A DNA stretch of 64,000 nt from Cerasicoccus arenae (GTDB lineage Bacteria > Verrucomicrobiota > Verrucomicrobiia > Opitutales > Cerasicoccaceae), in NCBI RefSeq assembly GCF_014651635.1, contig NZ_BMXG01000016.1:1-64000 (forward strand), written 5' to 3'. The position numbers were made by a program, and so were the translations under genes. Shown piece by piece: positions 26,419 to 34,030 of this stretch. Within the stretch, counting starts at the first letter, position 1. Every line of letters starts with the position of its first letter. The notes under the pieces are model-generated. The model was not told the DNA's origin. It made no database searches and saw nothing but the letters and a program-made list of their open reading frames with translations.

Positions 26419-29295
26419 TCAGTCCTTGTAGAGCACAGTAACAGTAGTGCCTTCAACCAAGATACTGCCGTTTACAATACGGTCATTTCCCTCATCCGGA
26501 TCAGCCATTTCGATCGCTACACTCCAATCTCCGGATGGTAATGAAATACTAGCATTAGGACCGGAATTATAGATGACAAATATCTCGCTCCACGCGTCGC
26601 CGTTGTTTGAGGCACCATGAATATGGTTGATCAATACACCAGTCGCAGGACTATAAGTGCTGACATTGTTGTCGATCTCCTGCCAAGTGTTCATACGGAA
26701 GCCCGGATGATCCAGCCGATAGCTGATAACGTCCTGATAGTATTCAAAGATGTCGAGGTTATCGACTTTTAACTGCCAATCGAACTGATTAATGCTGTCC
26801 GACGATTTATAGCTATTTTTCTCACCCTGCTTTGTCCGCAAAAATTCTTCACCGCCATGCAGAAATGGAATGCCCTGAGAAGTTAGCACCATACCGTTGG
26901 CAAACGTTGATATCCGACGTTTGTAGGTGGTGTTACTACTGACACCATTAAGTGCCGCCCACGCCTCGATCTTGTCCCATAAGCAGAGATTGTCGTGAGC
27001 CGAAACATAATTAATACACTGCTCCGGATCGTTCGCGAACATTGAGTCCCAAGTATTCACGGCTACGTTCGGGTTGTAGGCGAAACGGATGCCACCGCGG
27101 CTACCCACTTGAATCTCCCACATATTTCCAACTTGGTTAAACGCATAACCACCGCCAGACCCATCGTCACTATTACCCTTAATCGCTTGCCTAAAGTTCG
27201 GGTTAAAACAGCCAACATTCGAATCTACAATGAGACCTATGCTGCCCATACGAACGCGGTCAGCTTCATCTGGATCCGTAGCGTAGCCATTCCATGGCTC
27301 GCCGTAGATGAGCAAGTCACGGTTGGGGAATTCCGAATTCAAGTAGTCGGCCCAATCGGCGACATCATCGTAGTCAAAGATGCCAATTAGGTCGAAGCGG
27401 AAACCATCCACGCCGATCTCGCTTACCCAGTATTCAAGCGAGTCACGGATCATACGACTAACCATAGTAACGCGCGGATTAACGGAATTACCGGTGCCCG
27501 CCAGACCGTATGTGCCCTGTGCATTGACGTTGAAATAATCCAGAGTGATGTCGGAGAACATCCGTTCACCCTCGGGATGAGAAAACTGAATATTACCGTT
27601 TCCATCCTGCGTTTCGATGACCCACGTATGGTTATAAACGACGTCCATGATGACGCGAATGCCATTTGCGTGCAGTTCATCGATCATCGCTTTTAATTCT
27701 TCGATACGGCCTAGGTAATCATTGGGATCAATGGCATAGCGTTCTTCCGGCACGTTAAAGTTCTCTGGGTCATAGCCCCAGTTGTAGCAACCAGCCGCGT
27801 CTTCCGGATCCTTGGCCGAGCAAGTACCATAGTCATACATTGGCAGCAATTGAACATGCGTGACACCCAGATCCTTCAAGTGCTGCAAGCCGGTGCTCAC
27901 GCCATTGTAACTCGTCCCTGGCTGAACCATACCTAGGAATTTTCCGCGTTTGTCTGCATCTACGCCTGACGAACTATGAATTGTAAAGTCCCGCACGTGG
28001 ACTTCGTAAATGACAGCGTCCTCGCGTTCGTTGAGCGCGGGTGGAGCAACGCGACCGCCAACGGGATCCGTCAAGGCCAAGTCGATAACGATGTTGGTAT
28101 CCGTTCCAGGAATCACCATGCGACCGTAAGGATCGCGCACCTGCACATCGTCGATTAGGAAATGGTAGTCCTCAAGCAACCAGTCGCCATAAACTTGAAT
28201 CGCGTAGACATCGGTGTAGCCGTTTCCGTCCGGCTGTTGGAGCATGGAGTAAACATCACCATCTACCGAAACTTTGACATTGCTCGTATCCGGCGACCAG
28301 ATAGCAAACGTGGTCAACTGCGGACTGTAGACATGCCCCAGTTGTATCTGCTCAGAGACGCCGAGGGACTCAATCGTATAGGAATAGGTCGAGTCATTAA
28401 ACGAAATGCGATAACGACCCGGCGCGATGCTGATGTCGTTCCCGCCTTGTTCAGCGACACCGTCCGGCTGGTTGTCTCCGTAGTATTCCGACCAATCGCC
28501 GTAGCGGTCGAACTTAAACCGATCCGAAGCCTGCCCCACGAAATTCGCTTCAATTTCCCAAGTGTTATTGCCAACAAAGGTCATGGCCGCATTGCCCCAA
28601 CCGTTGAGCGTTCCCCGGAAGTAAACTTGATCAAAGCTTTTTGCGCTCATGTTGATAACGCTGTAGGCTAAGGTATCGTCATTGAGCACGATAATGTAAT
28701 CCCCGGCTTCGGCAATGGGAATGTCTCCGCCGTTGAGTTCGCTAACGCCGTCGAGAGCAGTGTCACCCAATTTACCCGACCAGTCATGCGAATAATCAAA
28801 AACGAAGCGGTCACCGGGATCACCCGCGAACGTAACCTCCACCAGCCAAACATGATCGTCCACCAACTCCATCTGCTCACTGAGGTCAAAGGAGTTTGGC
28901 GTACCTCGGAAGAACACCTCCGTATAATTACGCTTGATAATCGCGTAATGTAGGGTGTCGTCGTTGAAGGTAATGCGGTAATCACCTGCACCGAGCGGAG
29001 GCGGGATGTCCAGACCGTCAGGATCGGCCATGCCGTCCAGCTCATCATCTCCATAGTTGCCCGAAAAATCAAAAGAGCTATCGAACTTGAAACGATCGGG
29101 ACCATTAACGTCGCCAAGGCCGGAGAAGGTAGCGTCGGTAAGCCACAAGTGATCGGCTACGAGCACCATGGACTGCGTGCCCCAAGCATTGGGCGTACCG
29201 CGAAAATTTAGTTGATTAAAGTTACTGACCTGGCCGAAGGACAACGGCACAAGCAGACTGAAAAGGAGGGTTTGATAGAATACTGATTGCTTCAC
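26419..29295 (-). CDS. Pullulanase-like GH13 with three N-terminal FRGTPN modules
   Basis: 958 residues with signal peptide (1-21). Three modules of ~95 residues start at FRGTPNAW (31), FRGTPNSF (129) and FRGTLNGW (227), each ending DYRITFNDDTLxYxI. Then a CBM48 (about 315-400) and the catalytic barrel: YNWGYDP (504-510, pullulanase signature), DVVYNH (551-556), GFRFD with nucleophile Asp635, IYGE with acid/base Glu666, SAHDN with Asp768. This is type I pullulanase organisation, cutting alpha-1,6 branches. Exported; shares the divergent promoter region with GH31. Confidence 0.92.
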   Translation of the reverse strand: MKQSVFYQTLLFSLLVPLSFGQVSNFNQLNFRGTPNAWGTQSMVLVADHLWLTDATFSGLGDVNGPDRFKFDSSFDFSGNYGDDELDGMADPDGLDIPPPLGAGDYRITFNDDTLHYAIIKRNYTEVFFRGTPNSFDLSEQMELVDDHVWLVEVTFAGDPGDRFVFDYSHDWSGKLGDTALDGVSELNGGDIPIAEAGDYIIVLNDDTLAYSVINMSAKSFDQVYFRGTLNGWGNAAMTFVGNNTWEIEANFVGQASDRFKFDRYGDWSEYYGDNQPDGVAEQGGNDISIAPGRYRISFNDSTYSYTIESLGVSEQIQLGHVYSPQLTTFAIWSPDTSNVKVSVDGDVYSMLQQPDGNGYTDVYAIQVYGDWLLEDYHFLIDDVQVRDPYGRMVIPGTDTNIVIDLALTDPVGGRVAPPALNEREDAVIYEVHVRDFTIHSSSGVDADKRGKFLGMVQPGTSYNGVSTGLQHLKDLGVTHVQLLPMYDYGTCSAKDPEDAAGCYNWGYDPENFNVPEERYAIDPNDYLGRIEELKAMIDELHANGIRVIMDVVYNHTWVIETQDGNGNIQFSHPEGERMFSDITLDYFNVNAQGTYGLAGTGNSVNPRVTMVSRMIRDSLEYWVSEIGVDGFRFDLIGIFDYDDVADWADYLNSEFPNRDLLIYGEPWNGYATDPDEADRVRMGSIGLIVDSNVGCFNPNFRQAIKGNSDDGSGGGYAFNQVGNMWEIQVGSRGGIRFAYNPNVAVNTWDSMFANDPEQCINYVSAHDNLCLWDKIEAWAALNGVSSNTTYKRRISTFANGMVLTSQGIPFLHGGEEFLRTKQGEKNSYKSSDSINQFDWQLKVDNLDIFEYYQDVISYRLDHPGFRMNTWQEIDNNVSTYSPATGVLINHIHGASNNGDAWSEIFVIYNSGPNASISLPSGDWSVAIEMADPDEGNDRIVNGSILVEGTTVTVLYKD

Positions 29296-29417
29296 GGGTA
29301 TGGAGGTTGAGGTTTCTGATTGAGAATTGCTGGTCGCCGCCAGTCTTCACTTCGGTGAAAACGCGCAGGGCTATTGAAGGACATAGCGCATGCTGTAAGA
29401 ATTGGTAATTACTTTTG

Positions 29418-29434
29418 CTTTTGACAGTTTAACG
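29418..29434. promoter_or_regulatory. Putative LacI operator
   Basis: CTTTTGACAGTTTAACG fits CGTTnnACnGTnnAACG with one mismatch in the left half (CTTT) and a perfect right half; 123 bp before the pullulanase-like start. Confidence 0.55.
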
Positions 29435-29477
29435 CCTGCTAACGATCAGACGCTATTCGGTGAACAAAAATCACGCC

Positions 29478-29494
29478 TGTTAAACTGTCCAACT
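29478..29494. promoter_or_regulatory. Putative LacI operator
   Basis: TGTTAAACTGTCCAACT: one mismatch in each outer half-site (TGTT, AACT) and a perfect core; 202 bp before the GH31 start. Confidence 0.5.
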
Positions 29495-29695
29495 GCTTGC
29501 CACTTTTCGTCCTATGTACGGCGTGTATGGTTAGCCCTGAAGCCAGCGAGTGCTTCAAACTATATTCCCCGAATCCTCCCCAATGACACCTCCTGTGATC
29601 GCGATAGCCCAAATGTTCCACGGTAGGATTCGTGCGCGTGCCTGACAATTCACACCAACCATCGAATTATCGAAACCGAATACAAGTAAATCGCC

Positions 29696-32600
29696 ATGAA
29701 ACAACATACAACCTGCTCGAGGAACTTCCTCAGCTTTAACTTCGGGAGAATGGGCATTCTGTTGCTCCTCCTGTTTACAGGGTGGAGCACTACCCTGTTT
29801 AGCCAAACGACCACCGCTGGATCGGTGACCTCTGCGACAACACAAATGGAATCCGGAAAGCAAAAAGCTGTATTTAGCCTGAGCACCGGCGGCGTTTGTG
29901 AAATCATCCCTTACGCGCCCGACGTCATCCGAGTTAAGTTTGATTGGAGCGGCATTGAGTCCCATGAAGACATCGCCATTGATAAGCCCCTCGGCGACTG
30001 GCCTGCATTCACTGCGACGTTCACCGACGCTTCGGTCTACACGATCGAAACCGACGACCTAATCGTGGAAGTCACCAAGAGTCCCAACATCAAAATCGAT
30101 TTCGTTGATAAGACTCAAAGCGGGCAATACCTGCTACGGGATAAGCGTATGGAGTATGACACGGGCTACGATCCCTATGGCGACACCTCTTTCCAGTTGC
30201 TCAAAAGCAGCAACGACATCGCCGCCTGGTACCGGGTGCGCGTGGTCAAGGAAAGCCCCGCCAACGAGTCTTACTTCGGCTTGGGCGAAGTGCCGTTTCA
30301 ACTGAACCGTCGCGGCCAAGTCGTGCAAGGCTGGAACTCGGACTCCTTCTATTGGAACGACCAAAAGAACCCAATGTACATGACGATGCCGTTCATGTAT
30401 GGCGTGCAGAGCCCAACAGGTAATCATCCCGGATTTTCCTATGGCGTCTTCTGGAACAACCCGGCTCGCCCTAACTTCATGTTCCAAAAGGAACGCCCCT
30501 ACGGCGGTGCCCAGCGCAACCAGCTGACCACCGTCAACGACCAGTTCTCCTTTGAATCAACTGAGGGCTACATTGACTACTTCTTCTTCGGTGGCGGTGA
30601 CGACCACACGCCAGCAGATGTGCTTAGCCGCTACACCGAGCTGACTGGCATGCCAGCGCTCCCAGCCCAATGGTCGCTAGGACACCATCTCTCACGCTGG
30701 ACTTATACCGAGGACCAGATGCGCAACATCGTGGCCACCGCCCGTGCGCAAGGCTATCCGCTCGATGCGATTTACTTCGACATCGACTATATGGACAGCG
30801 ATCCACACATCGTCCCACCCGGCGGCACGTTTCAAGATAACGAATACCGCGGCAACAACGACATGCGCCAGCTCACCTTCCAAGATGACGCGAACAATTC
30901 TAACTACTGGTTCAAGGACGGCGTCAGCCTGATCAGCTACCTGCACACCAACAATGTAAAGGCGATTCCGCTAATTGAAGCTTGGTTAGCCACCGCCGAT
31001 CCACTATGGACCGAAGCGAATAATCTCTCGCACCTGATCTCCAATAACAACAGTAGTACGTCCATTAACTGGCTGTTCTTTGGCGATGTTTCCTACCTCG
31101 ACTTCACTAGCTCTGCAGCACAAAGTTGGTGGAAGGGCAAGCAACAGGATTACCTGGACACCTACGCCTTCGACGGCATTTGGAATGACCTCAATGAACA
31201 GGCCGACGAGCGCGACACCGTTCAGGACTCCCAGCCCATCCCATTAAGCGGCCTCTACGACGCCGATGGACGCTATGGTTCCAGCACCAACGATTACCGC
31301 CGCCAGCAGATCTACCTGAAGAACACATACAACGTTTATCAGGCGAGCAACACCTACGACACTTTGGCGGAACAATATCCGAACACGCGTCCGTTTGTGC
31401 TCTCTCGCGCAGGTTGGCCCGGCATTCAGCGCTACGCCTTCAATTGGAGCGGTGACAATGTCAATGAAAGTGCTGGCGGTGCCTACGGACAAGCGCCAAG
31501 CATGCGCGTTGGCCTGAGCACCATGATCTCCGGTCAGGTTTACTTCGGCCATGATCTTGGCGGCTTCCTAGGCAGCGTTTCCAGCGAATCCATGACCCGC
31601 TGGGCTCAATGGTGCAGCCTCATGCCCTTCTTCCGCAATCACTCGGGTAAGTGGGACCAACTACGTGAGCCTTGGACGTATGCCAATGCCACTGATATCA
31701 AGGCCGCACTGGAACTGCGCTCCGCCATCATGCCTTACTTCTATTCACTGGCTTACCGCGCTTCGACCACGGGTCTGCCGTTGAACAATCCCTTGTTCTT
31801 CTCTTTTCCGAACGACCCGCAAACACACTTGGCCAGTAGCGACCTCGACTTCATGGTCGGCCCCTACCTGCTTGCATCACCAGTCACACAGACCGGTGCC
31901 ACCCAGCGCAGCACTTACCTGCCTAGTGGAACCAATTGGTATTACTGGCACGATGATTCCTTCCACAGTGGTGGCTCAACGGTCGTCAAGTCCACACCCA
32001 TCAGCGTGATGCCGATGTATGTCGCAGAGGGTGGGATTATCCCAATGCGCCCGGTGCTGCAATACGCCAATGAGTTCCAGCCTACTGAGCTAACGATCCA
32101 CACTTGGCCAAGTGAAAATCAGACCAGCTTCACGCTCTATGACGACGATGGCGAAACCTTCGATTACGAAGGCGGAGAGTATGCGATCACCGAGTTGACA
32201 AACCAAACCACCAGCGGCTTGTGGAGCTTCACCATCGGTGCCAAGCAAGGAACCTACGACCACGGACATGATTATTACATGGTGGTGCGCCATTCGATCG
32301 ACTCTCCGACTTCGGTGGAAATCAACAGTGTGGCGGCGTCCGCCTTTGGTAGCCTTGGCGCTTTGCAGGCCGCATCCTCCGGTTACTTCTACGACAGCAA
32401 TGAGCGCTGCCTCTATGTCCGGACTGATGAGACCAGTCAAGCGGTCACCATTACCGCAGGCGACAATTCAGCCAACCAGATTACGCTGTATTACATCACC
32501 GACTTCGCCAACCTCATCCATTACGATGCAGGCATCGATGCTTCCTGGACGACCTTTCCCGGCGAAGCGCTCAGCAGCAGCATCTATCCGGGCGTGAAGT

Positions 32601-33865
32601 CATTCACCGTCAATGACACCAGCGTTGAGTTCGCCTTCACCGACGATGGCACGAACTGGGACAACAATGGCGGCGGCAACTACACGATCAACGCCGCAGG
32701 CGTTTACACCGTCGATCCGGTTTCCGGCACGATTGTCAGTGGCCCTCCGCAGGAGTTCACGGTTCACTATCTCCCTCCCATCGGATGGACGGAAGCCACG
32801 ATGCACTACAGCGCCAACGGTGGCGACTGGTCAGTCTTCCCCGGTGTTAGTATGGCAGTCAGTACTGCCGACACGGATTACTATGAGTTGACCGTTTACG
32901 CCAGTCAACTGACGCAGATCGCATTCACCGATGATGGCACGAACTGGGAAAATAATGGCGGTGCCAATTACACCATTACCACACCTGGCGTCTACACCAT
33001 CGACTCCACCGACAACTCGGTGTCCAGCGGACCTCCCGGAGGTATCAGACTGTTCTATGAAACAATCTGGTCCCCTGCTTATGTCCACTACAATGCCGAC
33101 GGCGCAGGCTGGACAACGTCCCCCGGCGTTCAGATGCAAGCAACCGCGATGTCCAACTTCAAATACATCGAAATCAATGCGAACACACTCGAATTCGCTT
33201 TCAACGACGGCTCGGGGACGTGGGATAGTAACAACGGCAACAACTATATGATCAGCCAACCCGGCCTCTACACCGTAGGTTTTGGTGGCAACCTGCTGCC
33301 CGATTACAACCCGATCCGCATCGAGATATTCTACGACTCGGCGTTCAGCCCACAAACCCGCATGCATTACAATGTGGATAGCCTAGGCTGGACTACGATG
33401 CCGGGTGACCTGATGGACGAAGACGCTGCCTTCCCCGGCTATGAGCACATCATCATTGAAGGAACATCGATTGAGTTCGCCTTTACTGATGACGGTACAA
33501 ACTGGGATAACAACGGCGGCAGCAACTACACCATCGCCAACGCCGGAGTCTACAGCATCGATTCGTCAACCAACACGATCACCTCGGGTTATCCAGCCGT
33601 GACCATATACTACTCGACACAGTGGAGCAACGCCAACATCCACTACAACGCCGACAGCAGCGGGTGGACCTCCACTCCCGGAATCGCCATGAGCACCAGC
33701 TCGATCTCGGGCTACAAGGCCATCACCATCGACGCCACCAATGTTGAGTTTGCCTTCAACGACAACAACGGCACATGGGACAGCAATGGTGGCCTGAACT
33801 ACAGTGTCAGCGGCAAAGGCGTCTACACGGTTGAGAACGGAACCGTCACTGCTGGCGCTCCTTAA
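29696..33865 (+). CDS. GH31 alpha-glucosidase/transglucosidase with five C-terminal CBM25-like modules
   Basis: 1389 residues, signal segment ending about residue 36 (LLLLLFTGWSTTLFS). GH31 N-terminal beta domain, then the barrel: WSLGHHLSRWTYTEDQ, AIYFDIDYMD, nucleophile Asp498 in DGIWNDLNE, acid/base Asp587 in NWSGDN, HDLGGFLG, WCSLMPFFRNHSG. After the C-terminal beta domains, five tandem modules of ~90 residues follow (about 929-1389). Members of this size with starch-binding modules include 6-alpha-glucosyltransferases and alpha-glucosidases acting on branched or cyclic glucans. Exact reaction not decidable here. An intrinsic terminator follows. Confidence 0.92.
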   Translation: MKQHTTCSRNFLSFNFGRMGILLLLLFTGWSTTLFSQTTTAGSVTSATTQMESGKQKAVFSLSTGGVCEIIPYAPDVIRVKFDWSGIESHEDIAIDKPLGDWPAFTATFTDASVYTIETDDLIVEVTKSPNIKIDFVDKTQSGQYLLRDKRMEYDTGYDPYGDTSFQLLKSSNDIAAWYRVRVVKESPANESYFGLGEVPFQLNRRGQVVQGWNSDSFYWNDQKNPMYMTMPFMYGVQSPTGNHPGFSYGVFWNNPARPNFMFQKERPYGGAQRNQLTTVNDQFSFESTEGYIDYFFFGGGDDHTPADVLSRYTELTGMPALPAQWSLGHHLSRWTYTEDQMRNIVATARAQGYPLDAIYFDIDYMDSDPHIVPPGGTFQDNEYRGNNDMRQLTFQDDANNSNYWFKDGVSLISYLHTNNVKAIPLIEAWLATADPLWTEANNLSHLISNNNSSTSINWLFFGDVSYLDFTSSAAQSWWKGKQQDYLDTYAFDGIWNDLNEQADERDTVQDSQPIPLSGLYDADGRYGSSTNDYRRQQIYLKNTYNVYQASNTYDTLAEQYPNTRPFVLSRAGWPGIQRYAFNWSGDNVNESAGGAYGQAPSMRVGLSTMISGQVYFGHDLGGFLGSVSSESMTRWAQWCSLMPFFRNHSGKWDQLREPWTYANATDIKAALELRSAIMPYFYSLAYRASTTGLPLNNPLFFSFPNDPQTHLASSDLDFMVGPYLLASPVTQTGATQRSTYLPSGTNWYYWHDDSFHSGGSTVVKSTPISVMPMYVAEGGIIPMRPVLQYANEFQPTELTIHTWPSENQTSFTLYDDDGETFDYEGGEYAITELTNQTTSGLWSFTIGAKQGTYDHGHDYYMVVRHSIDSPTSVEINSVAASAFGSLGALQAASSGYFYDSNERCLYVRTDETSQAVTITAGDNSANQITLYYITDFANLIHYDAGIDASWTTFPGEALSSSIYPGVKSFTVNDTSVEFAFTDDGTNWDNNGGGNYTINAAGVYTVDPVSGTIVSGPPQEFTVHYLPPIGWTEATMHYSANGGDWSVFPGVSMAVSTADTDYYELTVYASQLTQIAFTDDGTNWENNGGANYTITTPGVYTIDSTDNSVSSGPPGGIRLFYETIWSPAYVHYNADGAGWTTSPGVQMQATAMSNFKYIEINANTLEFAFNDGSGTWDSNNGNNYMISQPGLYTVGFGGNLLPDYNPIRIEIFYDSAFSPQTRMHYNVDSLGWTTMPGDLMDEDAAFPGYEHIIIEGTSIEFAFTDDGTNWDNNGGSNYTIANAGVYSIDSSTNTITSGYPAVTIYYSTQWSNANIHYNADSSGWTSTPGIAMSTSSISGYKAITIDATNVEFAFNDNNGTWDSNGGLNYSVSGKGVYTVENGTVTAGAP
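32477..33862 (+). repeat. Five tandem CBM25-like module repeats
   Basis: Five in-frame repeats of ~265-290 bp. Each encodes a Y-rich first strand, MHY/VHYN, GW(T/S)..PG..M, FAF(T/N)DD, (T)NWDNNGG.NYTI and GVYT(I/V)D, the pattern of CBM25 starch-binding domains. Approximate starts: 32477, 32750, 33041, 33308 and 33596. Copies 1 and 4 are closest at DNA level (32627- versus 33473-). Confidence 0.8.
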
Positions 33866-33886
33866 ACCTAGCCACGCTAAATCTCC

Positions 33887-33924
33887 AAGCGCGCAACGGC
33901 ACTGTCCGTTGCGCGCTTTTTTTT
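33887..33924 (+). terminator. Intrinsic terminator after GH31
   Basis: Stem AAGCGCGCAACGG (33887-33899) / CCGTTGCGCGCTT (33906-33918), loop CACTGT, followed by a T run to 33924. Strong 13-bp stem. Confidence 0.93.
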
Positions 33925-33927
33925 ATG

Positions 33928-33944
33928 CGTTAAACTGTAAAACG
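33928..33944. promoter_or_regulatory. Best match to the LacI operator motif
   Basis: CGTTAAACTGTAAAACG has both outer half-sites (CGTT / AACG) and the AC-n-GT core intact, and lies 87 bp before the alpha-amylase-like gene. It was used to define the motif CGTTnnACnGTnnAACG. Confidence 0.6.
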
Positions 33945-34030
33945 TAGTGATGCTATATAATTTCCTGTCAGCCAGTATGTTCGTATTAGTTGGAACCACT
34001 TCCACCCGTTAACCCAACCCCCTGTATCCC

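Larger units (their letters stand above)
29296..29695. promoter_or_regulatory. Divergent promoter region between pullulanase-like GH13 and GH31
   Basis: A 400-bp gap between two start codons pointing away from each other. It holds two copies of the LacI-type motif (29418-29434 and 29478-29494), 60 bp apart centre to centre and in opposite orientation, which would allow looping or dual control. A five-bp TTCG-loop hairpin (29346-29359) lies in the pullulanase leader. Nothing else was recognised. Confidence 0.6.

Noticed and set aside
28162-28671. 169-codon plus-strand frame opposite the pullulanase-like gene
   Set aside because: Antisense to a strongly supported enzyme gene; composition is a mirror of its codon bias.
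29346-29359. TTCAC-TTCG-GTGAA hairpin as terminator
   Set aside because: Only five base pairs and no T-tract on either strand; it lies in a leader region, so it is noted but not called.
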